This document shows, one piece after another, positions 12,656 to 22,424 of a stretch of 64,000 nt of DNA (positions are counted from its first letter, which is position 1; every line of letters starts with the position of its first letter). The stretch spans positions 31,541,661 to 31,605,660 of the forward strand of contig OY821748.1 of assembly GCA_963682055.1 (NCBI GenBank), written 5' to 3'. The notes under the pieces are model-generated. The model had not been told where the DNA came from. It was given only the letters and a program-made list of their open reading frames with translations, and searched no databases. The position numbers were made by a program, and so were the translations under genes. The DNA is from Primula veris. Taxonomy: Eukaryota; Streptophyta; Magnoliopsida; Ericales; Primulaceae.

Positions 12656-12727
12656 GTAACTAGTGGTCTAGTGGTATTCTGTTACTTTGCCACGCTGGAG
12701 GCCCGTGTTCAAATCCCCGTAGTTGCA
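12656..12727 (+). tRNA. tRNA-Gly(GCC)-like sequence, probably a pseudogene or SINE head
   Basis: The 72-nt stretch contains GTGGTCTAGTGGTA (box-A region of tRNA-Gly), a TTTGCCA anticodon loop with GCC at 12,689-12,691, and GTTCAAATCC (box B). The outermost seven bases GTAACTA can pair with TAGTTGC at the 3' end with one G-T pair. The D, anticodon and T stems are poorly paired, however. A weaker look-alike follows at about 12,803-12,850 (ATGCTGGAGACCAGTATTTATACC region). Together these suggest a tRNA-derived SINE or a decayed tRNA gene rather than a working tRNA. Confidence 0.5.
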
Positions 12728-13188
12728 AATAATTGTTTTATGTAATTGGGGAATTAAGTATTTGGCAAGTTCAATAAAAATCGAGGAAAATATATTCATA
12801 AGTTGTGGAGCGCTGCACTTGCATGCTGGAGACCAGTATTTATACCTTAACTAAATATGCTTTTTCTCGTCATTGAGGAGCATCAATAATATGGTACCCG
12901 TGCCGTTAATATTATACAACATAGTCGTTTAAACAAAAACTAATGTAGAGCATACGATATTGTAATTAATAATAATAATAATGTGGGATTAATAATGTAT
13001 AAATTATTTGAATGGTGTAGCAAGTGAGTCAAATGAGGTGGTTGGTACAAATATCTATCTTCCTTTGACTGAGTGAGTGAGTGATAAAATAGAAATAAAT
13101 AAAACACAAAGAAAGTAGCATTTAGTAGTAGATTATATATATCAAAGTGAGTATCATAGCTAGTACTATAGTCTATAATAAAAGAAAG
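12728..13188. other. Upstream region of the alkenal reductase fragment
   Basis: Apart from the second tRNA-like look-alike and a short AAT repeat near 12,966-12,980, I see no gene. A TATATAT stretch lies at 13,134-13,141, about 50 bp ahead of the ATG at 13,189, and could be a TATA box. Confidence 0.3.
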
Positions 13189-13200
13189 ATGGAGAAGAAG

Positions 13201-13201
13201 G

Positions 13202-13251
<50 letters not shown>
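13201..13251. repeat. AAT microsatellite encoding poly-Asn
   Basis: About 17 consecutive AAT triplets lie in frame in exon 1 of the alkenal reductase fragment and encode an Asn run just after the start. The tract is not typical of the family and is probably an expansion in the decayed gene. Confidence 0.85.
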
Positions 13252-13253
<2 letters not shown>

Positions 13254-14551
13254 GAAGAAAGTGGTATTGAAAAGGTACATAATAGATGAGGAGATACCAA
13301 AGGAAAGTGATATGGAGGTGATTAATACTAGTACTAATAGTATTATTATTGATAATTATGGAGGAGGAGGAGGAGGAGAAGAAGAAGATGGTAAGAAGAA
13401 GTTGGTGTTGGTGGTGAAGAATATGTATTTATCATGTGATCCTTACATGAGAGGTCGTATGCGTGGTGGTGCTTTCCATGCCTCTTACATCCCTCCTTTT
13501 CAACTCCATCATGTTCTTTTCTTTTTTAATAATTTACTATTACTACACAAACTAGTCTCTTTTTTTACTACTCTTTTTCTCTCTTTTTTTTTTTTTTAAT
13601 CCTAAATTCTTCATTTCATCAATATATTTTTATACTACTAAAACTATCAACTAATTGCATAAGAAGAAGAGTCTCTTTTAGTGAAGTGAGCAGTTACACC
13701 ATTGCATTCCCAATGAATCGATTCTTTACTCGAATCCACTTCTTTTCTCCCTAAACTATTCTCACTCCTCCTCTACTTGGTTCATTACATATATAATTCC
13801 CAATAATTTGGGGTCATTTTACTTATGATATTATGATCTATACACCATTTATTGATAATATAATTGGTCAACACTTATTTTAAGTTCAACCAACTCATTC
13901 TACTTAATCAACTAGTGTCACGCCCTCATTTTATAAAAATTTCTTCCATAACTTCTAAATTCAAATATAACTCTACTTGCATTTACAAAAAGTTTAAAGG
14001 AAAACAAGCAAAAAAGAAAATGAATTATTCCTTCAAACTAATGTAATGTTAAATAAGTAGATAGTAGATTTTAGAAAGAAGGAGATGAGGTGGCCTTAGA
14101 AAATGGAATCAGAGTCTTGGAGAATAAAGAGTATTGTGAATTACAGTAGGAACTTAAGAGAAGTATTTGCTGAAGGAGAAATTAATTTCAAAGTTTGTGT
14201 AGACAAAGTGTTCTTGGTATTTTATTAACACAAAAGACGTTTGTTAAGGGTATTCCCTTGCTAATTTCATTCAACCTTTTTTTTTTTAATACTACAATAA
14301 CGAATCTTACAATTGGGACCTATAAAAAGTAAATACAGTGGCTTAAAGCATGCACTTCTCTGTGATACCATACTTTTATTTCATTTCCTAGGTTTTAGGG
14401 GGTGAGATTCCTTCTTAATTTTATTCAATGAGTATCTAATGTTTTTACACTACATGGCCTATAAAAAAAACCAGGCTTAAAGCCTGTACTTCTGTTATAC
14501 TTTTATTTATATATTTTTTCCTAATGGTTGGGGGATTATGTTTAGGCTATA

Positions 14552-15333
14552 CAGTAGAAACTCTATAAAATAATACACTTGGGACCACCAAAATTTATTA
14601 ATTAAAAGAGTTATTAATTAATCGATAAATTAATAATTATTAATTTATATATTAATTAATATTTTATTAATTTATAGTAAAATACTTAGTTTACAAACAC
14701 CTTTCAAGCTTCCACTTAATTATTGTATACAACATGTATATCAAATGAATGGCCCAATTTGAAAGAAACCTTCAATCTCCCACCTTATTATGCTTCTTGT
14801 GTTCAATGTATCACTTTATGGACATTAAAAATATTTTCTATATAAATACAAGATCAAAATATGTTAACACAAACAAATCATACACACAATATGGCTTTCC
14901 ATCTTAAAGGTGTGAAAAAAACAACAATGACCGACGAGATTCGAAGAAGCACGACAAGGATAATCCAAGTCTCACTCAAAAGCAATTGCAAGAATGGTTT
15001 CTTAGTAACTATGAGAAAACAACATCATAAGTTCTTACAAAGATAAGGAAAATTAGAGACGAGATTAAAGGGGAAATTGATTTCAACAAAAAACAAAAGA
15101 CAATTGAGTCATTTTTCAAGAAATCTTCATAAATCATTCATGTAATATGTACTATATAAGGAATTATTAATTTATATTTTATATGGGGTCTATAGAAATT
15201 ATCAAAAATGTATTATCTTATAATTTTAGCAAATTATTAATTTAGCACCCTATCCCCGAGTCGGGACCGGCCAAAAATATTATCTTATAGAGTTTATTAA
15301 ATAATCGAGTATTAATTTATCGAGTTTCTACTG
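14552..15333 (+). mobile_element. pogo/Lemi1-like (Tc1-mariner) deletion derivative
   Basis: Terminal inverted repeats CAGTAGAAACTC (left) and GAGTTTCTACTG (right) are flanked by TA at 14,550-14,551 and 15,334-15,335, the hallmark target of Tc1/mariner. The TIR closely resembles those of plant pogo-like Emigrant/Lemi1 elements. The 782-bp body keeps two shreds of transposase. One is an HTH segment, MTDEIRR then, after a frame change, DNPSLTQKQLQEWF (about 14,928-15,000), as in CENP-B/pogo DNA-binding domains. The other is a C-terminal QKTIESFFKKSS before a stop (15,094-15,132). The DDE core is missing, so it is non-autonomous. It lies inside exon 2 of the alkenal reductase. Confidence 0.85.
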
Positions 15334-15450
15334 TACAAGGATTTGGTGTTTCCAAAGTAGTCTACTCAAATGATCCATGTTTTAAAACTGGCGATTTGGT
15401 CACGGGGATGACTGGTTGGGAGGAATACAGCAGCTTCTTCTCTACATTAT

Positions 15451-16560
15451 AGGCCATAAATCAAAGAAAGAAAATGACAATTTAAAATCCCAATAAAAGC
15501 GTGTGCTATATGCCACAAAATTATGCAAAAAAGGGCATAAACTAAAAACAGTAAAACCGTGTACTATATAAATCGAAGAAATAAATGACAATGTCAAATA
15601 TCAAGAAAAGTGTGTGCTATATGCAACAAAATCATGCACAAAATGGCATAAACGAAAAATTCCAAAAAGTATGTACCATATACCCAAAAAAGAAAAACAC
15701 TATAAAATCTCAATAAAAGCGTGTGAAATAGACCACAAAATCATGCAAAAAATGGAGGAAACGAAAAACGGTAAAAATCTTGCACTATTGGCCATAAATC
15801 CAAGAAAGAAAATGACAATTTGAAATCTCAATAAAAGCATTTGTTATAGGCCACAAAATCAGGTAAAAAAGTGCTGAAACGAAAAACAATAAAACCATGT
15901 AATATAAACTATAAATCCAAGAAATAAAATGTCGATATAAAATCTCGATAAAAGAGTGTTATATATTGTCCACAAAATCATGCAAAAAAATGCATTAACA
16001 AAAAATGGTAAAAACCATGTCATATAAGCCATAAATCCAAGAAATAAAATGACAATGTAAAATCTCAATAAAAGCATGTGCTATATGCCACAAAATCATG
16101 CAAAAATGGGCATAAACGAAAAATGCCAAAAAAACGTGTACTATAAGCCATATATCAAAAAAAGAAAAACACAATATAAAATCTCAATAAAAGCGTGTGT
16201 TATGCCACAAAATCATGCAATAAACGGCGGAAATGAAAAACGATAAAAGTCGTGCACTATATCGCATAAATCCAAGAAAGAAAATGACAATTTAAAATCT
16301 CAATAAAAGTGTGTTCTAGGCCACAAAATCATGCTAAAAAATGCAATAACAACAAAGTGTAAAAACAGTGTCCTATAAGCCATAAATCTAATAAATAAAA
16401 TAATAATATAAAATATCAATAAAAGTGTGTGCTATAATCCACAAGTTCATGCAAAAAATGGCAGAAACAAAAAATGACAAAAACGGTGTACTATAATAAG
16501 CCATAAATAAAGTAATAAAATGACAACAATAAATCTTCATAAAAGTGTGCTATAGGGGAT
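15451..16560. repeat. Satellite array, ~111-121-bp monomers, about ten copies
   Basis: Monomers are marked by ATAAATCCAAGAAAGAAAATGACA, split in places, at about 15,456, 15,568, 15,679, 15,794, 15,911, 16,031, 16,150, 16,265, 16,382 and 16,503. Shared blocks are CTCAATAAAAGCGTGTG, CACAAAATCATGCAAAAAA and an ACGAAAAA segment followed by an accessory CGTGTACTAT. The array replaces the downstream exons of the alkenal reductase. Its origin is unknown. Confidence 0.85.
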
Positions 16561-16828
16561 AGAACATAAAAATTGGACCCGAATGTATTAAACAAAAAAC
16601 AAACTGTCGGACTGGTTTTAAAATAAAAAACTGCCGGACTGGTTTTGTAAATACTGGAAATTATAGAACTGAAAATAAATTACATAATAGAAAGACTGAA
16701 AGTAAACAGTACTGAAATATAAATTACAGAAATGAAACGGTACTGAAATGAAATGTACAGAATGTAAATGACTGAAAAATAAATAACATAAATATTAAAA
16801 AGAATTGGCAACTGCTGAGCAGTTTTCC

Positions 16829-18868
16829 TTAAACAATATTTCCCGAACCACCTTTAAAGGTTTCTGGTTTCGGGACTTTGTTCCCAAGGTACAACTTATA
16901 TTCGTCGGGACGCCGACAACTCGAAGTCCTAGTGTAAGTTCTTGGGTCGTAACGTAGGTCGTCATCACCATCGTCGTCGTCCTCGTCATCGTCATCCTCC
17001 TCATCCGACTGTTCATCAGCTGACCCATATGGATTCATTCCCATTTCAGCGAAGTCTTTACGTAGTAAGTCCACTTCCGTTTTTGCTTTTAGCCGTTTGA
17101 ACGATTTGAAATTGCGGCGCAATACCGCTTTCTGGAAAAAAAAAATCAATAAAAAACGATTTATAAGTATTGAAATATACAAACAAAAAAATAACAATCA
17201 AATATTAATGAACTTTAATTAGTAGTTACCATTTTATTGAACAACCCCGTATGCTCCCGGAAACCGTGAGATGGTCGGGCAAGTTCAGGTGGGTTTATAA
17301 AGATACAGGTCCTCTCTCTATACCATCTCATGTAATCCGGTGACGTCCTCGTGCCAAATTCTCCGTTAATAAGACGGTTGTGGTGGTCATTCCACACATT
17401 TATAAACTCTTCAAAAAGTAAAGGTCAGTCGTGTTTTTGCCCAATCCCATATCTTCTATCCTTGCCGTGACCCCTTCTGGGTTTCCAAATATATGTAGGG
17501 ACCGGCTGAACAAAACCGAACTGTCTCATGAACCTGTCCGCGGGGTGGAACTCAATCTTCTCATTACAAATGAGAGGCACGGAACAATGCCACATATAAC
17601 GGCCCCGCGTGCAGTATTCCGGATAGTCATTGAGGTTCCCGTAAGGTTGTCAGACTATCTGTAATCAGCAAAATTATTATTAGAATATGTAAACAAGGGT
17701 TTAAAAATACTAGTAATAAATTCTGCAAACATAAGACCAATGCAAACATATACAACATATAATACGTAAGATGCATGTAGGAAATAAGAAAGTTAAAATT
17801 TACATGTTCAGGCGTCATATTGTCAAACTGGTCCCGTATGTGGACCACATTATGTCCGTAGACATATGGCTTATCATTAGTAAGCCTCCAAATCTTCCAT
17901 CTGTAATATACAAACAAAACCTGATAAACAATAAATATAAATAAGATAAGTAAATGATAGATGACACAATAAAAAAACCACAAATCCAAGACAAAAACTA
18001 AATAATATCATACCTGTAACCGAGGGGGAACCTAGGCCAGCCCTCAGGTGGCTCGATATCTTCCGGCAGCTCTTCACATGGTCTAATCGGCAATAGTCTG
18101 GTCATTGCCCACATATCGAGAAACATCACCGCCCCGCTTACTCCGCTTGCCTTACCACGTACCAACCTGCATAGATTAGCCTCTAACCAGGCCAGAAGAA
18201 ATGATCCCCAACTATACTCAGCACACGTGTCAAAATCCTCCAGAAATGGCAGAGGCCAGAGTGGAATCTGATCACTGCTCTTATCTGAAAATACATGTGC
18301 CCCCAGTAATAATAACATGGCAGCCCTAGACTGATATAGCAAATGCTCCTCACTAGGGTTGGGGGGTAATTCACCAAAGGTGTGTAACATTCAATCAAGT
18401 TTAACTGTCAGACAGTTTGTATCCACTTGATTGTCAGCCGGTCTAACACCCAACAAACTCTCTACCATATCTAACCTGCTCGCCCTGTTATCATTCCGCT
18501 CCGACCGGGTAACAGCAAGACCATCCACCCTGAGACCAAGCATAATCTCTACATCCTGTTATCCCCAACTCTCCACCGACAAAATGGAACGTGTGCGACT
18601 CATCACGCCACCTATCAACTAAGGCTGTAAGCAAGCCTCGGTCTACGGTATAATTACATATACTGTGAATACCGTAAAAACCAGCCCTAACCGTATTTTG
18701 AACTACCCTTTCAGGCGTCGGTATCTGCCAACTATAATTATAAACCCTAATCTTATTGGCATATCCTCTACCCGCTTCTCTTCCAGCATCTCAAGTCTGA
18801 TTAGAAATGTGACCGGTCTGTCGTAAAATATCCAACCTGCCTTTAATATGTGGACCTGGATCTGCCAT
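16829..18868 (-). pseudogene. Plant mobile domain (PMD; MAIN-like) protein gene, decayed
   Basis: Read on the minus strand it starts MADPGPHIKGRLD (ATG at 18,868). Exon 1 (18,868-18,014) holds VDRGLLTALVDRWRDESHTF, EIMLGLRVDGLAVTRSERND and EYSWGSFLLAWLEANLCRLV, typical of PMD proteins (also annotated as serine/threonine phosphatase 7 long-form homologues). Exon 2 is 17,900-17,804 (DKPYVYGHNVVHIRDQFD), exon 3 is 17,658-17,230 (PLICNEKIEFHPADRFMRQF and YMRWYRER), and exon 4 is 17,131-16,829 with an acidic Asp/Glu tract. Splice sites are intact, but the frame is broken: TGA after HISNQT, a frameshift after GGELGIT, TGA for an expected Trp before MLHTFGELP, and stops in exon 3. PMD genes occur in host genes and in Mutator-like and other transposons. 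The flanking minisatellites fit a transposon-borne copy, but I could not see terminal repeats. Confidence 0.8.
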
Positions 18869-18879
18869 TCTAACTGTGA

Positions 18880-19090
18880 TAACCAAATATAACTCGGTTA
18901 ATGATAACCAAACAATGATAAAATAACCAATTAATAACCAATTAATGATAACCAAACAATGATAACTGAATGATAACCAAACAATGATAACTCAATTATA
19001 ACCAATTAATGATAACCAAACAATGATAGCCAAACAATGATAACTCAATGATAACCAATTAATAATAGCCAAAACAATGATAACTCAATT
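18880..19090. repeat. Irregular AACCAAACAATGATAACTCAA repeats
   Basis: A degenerate lead-in to the 54-bp minisatellite. It consists of shorter, irregular units built from ATAACCAAACAATGATAA and ATAACCAATTAAT immediately upstream (minus-strand sense) of the PMD start codon. Confidence 0.7.
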
Positions 19091-19855
19091 ATAACCAAAC
19101 AATGATAACTCAATTTTTTAATGATAAACCAAACAATGATAACTCAATTTTTTAATCATAACCAAACACATTTAATGATAACCAAACAATGATAACTCAA
19201 TTTTTTAATCATAACCAAACACATTTAATCATAAACCAAACAATAATAACTCAATTTATTAATCATAACCAAACACATTTAATCATAAACCAAACAATGA
19301 TAACTCAATTTTTTAATCATAACCAAACACATTTAATCATAAACCAAACAATGATAACTCAATTTTTTAATCATAACCAAACACATTTAATCATAAACCA
19401 AACAATAATAACTCAATTTTTTAATCATAACCAAACACATTTAATTATAAACCAAACAATGATAACTCAATTTTTTAATCATAACCAAACAATAATAACT
19501 CAATTTTTTAATCATATAACCAAACACATTTAATCATAAACCAAACAATAATAACTCAATTTTTTAATCATAACCAAACACATTTAATCATAAACCAAAC
19601 AATAATAACTCAATTTTTTAATCATAACCAAACACATTTAATCATAAACCAAACAATAATAACTCAATTTTTTAATCATAACCAAACACATTTAATCATA
19701 AACCAAACAATAATAACTCAATTTTTTAATCATAACCAAACACATTTAATCATAAACCAAACAATAATAACTCAATTTTTTAATCATAACCAAACACATT
19801 TAATTATAAACCAAACAAATGATAACTCAATTTTTTAATCATAACCAAACACATT
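19091..19855. repeat. 54-bp minisatellite, about 14 copies
   Basis: The unit alternates ATAACTCAATTTTTTAATC, ATAACCAAACACATTTAAT and CATAAACCAAACAATA. Because 54 is a multiple of three, one frame stays open for 114 codons (19,189-19,533) with an 18-residue repeat. This is an artefact of the repeat, not a gene. It lies in the probable 5' intron of the PMD gene. Confidence 0.9.
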
Positions 19856-19888
19856 ATCAACAATTGAAATTAACCAAACACATAAAAA

Positions 19889-20205
19889 AATAATAATGCA
19901 AAAATGGGACAAATATCAACAATTATTATAATTTCTATAATTAATATAAACAAACAACAAACAATTATATATAGCTAAGTGAATTATCCATTTGCATATT
20001 TTATATATTTTTTCCTATTTTACAAATTGAAATTACACAAAAAAAATAATAATAATGCAAAAATGGGACAAATATCAACAATTATTATAATTTCTATAAT
20101 TAATATAAACAAACAACAAACAATTATATATAGCTAAGTGAATAATCAATTTGCATATTTTATATATTTTTTCCTATTTTACAAATTGAAATTACACAAA
20201 ATAAA
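19889..20205. repeat. Tandem duplication, ~157-bp unit (two copies)
   Basis: The block from TAATAATGCAAAAATGGGAC to TTACAAATTGAAATTACACA occurs twice (starts near 19,891 and 20,049) with only a few differences, for example GAATTATCCATTTG versus GAATAATCAATTTG. Confidence 0.85.
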
Positions 20206-20214
20206 TAATAAATT

Positions 20215-20505
20215 AGAGAATAAAAGATATACCTTGAATTATGGATAAATTTGATTGATGATTTGGGGCTTTTTGTTAAGAAATTTGATAGTTATTGTGG
20301 TTGATTGATTTGGGTGGTTTTTTTGGATGAAAATTGGGGGTTTTTGAGAGAAAGAGAAAGAATGTAGTATAAAAATTGTTTTTTTTTATTAAAAACGTAA
20401 GTTTCTGTTTTTCAGGGACTTGCTGTGTAATTTTTGTGCAGGGACTGACTGTGTAATTTCTGAAAAGTAGGGACTGACTGTGTAATTTACAGAGAAATGC
20501 TGCAG
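20215..20505 (-). other. Possible 5' untranslated exon/promoter side of the PMD gene
   Basis: On the minus strand the sequence CCATAATTCAAG is followed by GTATATCTT, a good splice donor (near 20,232). If used, an untranslated exon would precede an intron holding the minisatellites and the ATG at 18,868. Further upstream three phrases of the type GGGACTTGCTGTGTAATTT (plus strand) repeat at about 20,415-20,482. This is inference from one donor-like site. Confidence 0.3.
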
Positions 20506-20610
20506 ACCGTAGATTAAATCTACGGTTTAAAGTGAAACACAGTAAACCGTAGATTTAATCTACGGTTTACAGTGAAACACTGTAGACCGTAGATTAAATC
20601 TACGGGCTCA
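20500..20610. repeat. Three palindromes in a ~40-bp tandem repeat
   Basis: The palindrome CCGTAGATTAAATCTACGG, or with TTTAAT in the middle, occurs three times (about 20,507, 20,548 and 20,586), separated by AGTGAAACACTGTA-like spacers. Each can form a nine-base-pair hairpin. Confidence 0.85.
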
Positions 20611-20764
20611 GCGTTTTTACAGAAAAAAAAAGAGTTTAAAAATCCAATCTCCACTAAGAATTGTAATAAGACCCACTATGGGTTCTATATATATCCCACC
20701 TATCTTGTATTTTATTTATCACATATTTGAGAGAGAATATTATAGCGAGAGAGTTCTAGTTGTG

Positions 20765-21178
20765 TGTAACGACTCGGAAATTTTGGGTATTTATTATTTA
20801 TTTGTATTATTTTTCTATAGTGATATTAATGTATTGTGTAATTGTATATATGTGAAATAAATAATGTAGCAATGCATATGTACCAATAATGTTGGGTTCT
20901 ATTTGTAATTAGTAATAATTATGTGAGCTAATGTGTTTATTTAAATAAAAACTAAAACCTAATTATAAACCCATAACCTTCATACACACACATATATATA
21001 TATGTTTATCTTATATGTTTAGCCAACAAAGCTCAAATGTGACTATCGGCATGTCCTGAATGATCTGTTTGGTTTTTATTTAGTGTGTTGTCGAATGCTT
21101 CCGCATATTTTGATATTTAAACCTTTTTCTTTTAAATAATATTCACTACTCGGGTTTACCCAAATCCGGGGCGTGACA
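20765..21178 (+). mobile_element. Short LTR-like insertion (414 bp) with 5-bp target duplication
   Basis: It begins TGTAACGACTCGGAAATTTT and ends AATCCGGGGCGTGACA, with TG...CA termini, and is flanked by TTGTG on both sides (20,760-20,764 and 21,179-21,183). The ends are the reverse complement of those of the 2.2-kb insertion at 60,403-62,617. Shared internal phrases (GCTCAAATGTGAC and ATCGGCATGTC) confirm one family in opposite orientation. The form fits a small solo LTR or a non-autonomous derivative. No coding potential. Confidence 0.75.
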
Positions 21179-21183
21179 TTGTG

Positions 21184-21801
21184 AGAGAACCATAGCTTTG
21201 TGATCAAGGTAGATTACGTTTGTAATGCTCATTATAATATATATAAGTGCCACGTGTAGCGGTCCGGAGACGTAGCCATTGTTAGGTGAACTACGTTATC
21301 AAAGTGTGTGTGCGGTCTACATTATTGTTTTTTATTTAAGTACGCCTGATTTCCTAAGATGATAAACAATATATTTAAGTTTGAACTCTAACATAGTTAT
21401 CTTCGTTATTATTATTTGTGAAGTATATCAAGTTTTGTCTTTCCATTTTTATAAAGCTCAACCAAGTTACCTAACTTTAGTAATCTTTTGCCTGAAAAGA
21501 CCGAGCAACATCAGCAGAAATTGGCTTGATCAGACACACACAGATTTTGGTAAATGTGTATTGAACTGGAATGTGGTACCACGCATTAGTTGCAAGAATT
21601 AGGTAACGGTCGATGGTACTACTTTCAAACCAAATAGGACATGAACAAAGAACTTATATATTTTCTGATTGAATATTGCTAAAAAAAACATTAGTCTTTG
21701 TAGTATATCAAGATGTGCACGTTACCTAGCTTAGAGATTATTATGCAGTTTGTTGCTTTTGATTGTTTATGTAATGATCTCATACTCCGGATTTTTATCA
21801 G
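21184..21801. other. Non-coding stretch
   Basis: No gene recognised. The open frame at 21,381-21,602 has no motif I know; it might include an unrecognised exon of the following kinase pseudogene, but I cannot support that. Confidence 0.3.
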
Positions 21802-22200
21802 ATAATAAATAACGTAGATCTTGAAAAACCGAGGAACTTGGTTTTGTTACATTTGGTATAGTCTACCATGGGAAATGGCGAGGAGCATATGTCTCAATGA
21901 AGAGAATAAAAATGAGAGAGTTCATTCGTATCATCAGAGCATGAGAGATTGATATATTTAATTTTCCTTATATTTGAGTCTATCGTTTTTATGTACTTTG
22001 AACATTACTGAAATTTAATAATCTTAGACGACTGAGTTCTGCAAGGAAGCGGAAATTCTATTGAACTACACCATTCAAGTGAAGTTTTGTTTTTATGGTG
22101 CGGTGCAAGATCGATGGACCCGGGGCTACATAAGCTACTGTAACAGAATTTATGGTTGATGATTATTTACGACGACATATTTTTGTACGAAAGGACATAA
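21802..22200 (+). pseudogene. Raf-like MAPKKK (PB1-Raf type) kinase-domain fragment, two exons
   Basis: Exon a (21,802 to about 21,951, after a TTATCAG acceptor) reads IINNVDLEK, then in another frame [20 protein letters not shown] and MKRIK, then in yet another frame SSEHERL. This is the glycine loop and the beta-3 lysine region of plant Raf-like kinases (family form [20 protein letters not shown]). Exon b (22,028 to about 22,200) reads TTEFCKEAEILLNYTIQVKF, FYGAVQD and, after a frameshift, TVTEFMVDDYLRRHIFVRKD. Multiple frameshifts, a stop, degenerate glycine loop and the lack of all other exons make it a pseudogene. It sits between an LTR-like insertion and a satellite array. Family identity is good; the subfamily is judged from the motif wording only. 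Confidence 0.75.
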
Positions 22201-22424
22201 GTTTTTTTCACACTTTCCTCATTTCAATTCTCCTATTTTCTTAAAATTTCATAATTCAACATTTTTGTTAAATAATTTTTTTGATCAGTTGGTTAGTTAG
22301 TTTTAGTATACTGGCAATTAAAAGTTTTCTTTTTATTTTGTTCTTTGGTATTATCTGCCTATATAGCTTCAAATTGGGGCTAATTTCACTATAGGGCCAG
22401 TATTTTACATGTTTTTTGGTTTAG

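Larger units (their letters stand above)
13189..15450 (+). pseudogene. NADP-dependent alkenal double-bond reductase (P1/zeta-crystallin type), broken
   Basis: The family reduces C=C bonds of 2-alkenals and phenylpropenals with NADPH. Exon 1 (13,189 to about 13,512) starts MEKKD, continues with a run of about 17 Asn from an AAT microsatellite, then KKKVVLKRYIIDEEIPKESD, and later VKNMYLSCDPYMRGRM, the conserved P1 motif, ending near SYIPPFQLHH. Exon 2 begins at 14,546 with GCT ATA (acceptor AG at 14,544-14,545). It is cut after AI by a TA-flanked transposon and resumes at 15,336 as QGFGVSKVVYSNDPCFKTGD and TGMTGWEEYS. It then hits a stop (15,450) where a satellite array starts. The Rossmann NADPH domain is absent. 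The family is clear; the exon 1 donor (GTTCTT after HH) is weak. Non-functional. Confidence 0.8.

Noticed and set aside
12656..12727. Functional tRNA-Gly gene
   Set aside because: The outer stem pairs, but D, anticodon and T stems are badly mismatched; a pseudogene or SINE is more likely.
16795..17028. 77-codon minus-strand frame overlapping the acidic PMD exon
   Set aside because: Another frame of the same exon; Met/Thr-rich reading of the Asp/Glu codon repeats.
19189..19533. 114-codon open frame with an 18-residue repeat
   Set aside because: It is the translation of a 54-bp minisatellite, whose unit is divisible by three; there is no start context or homology.
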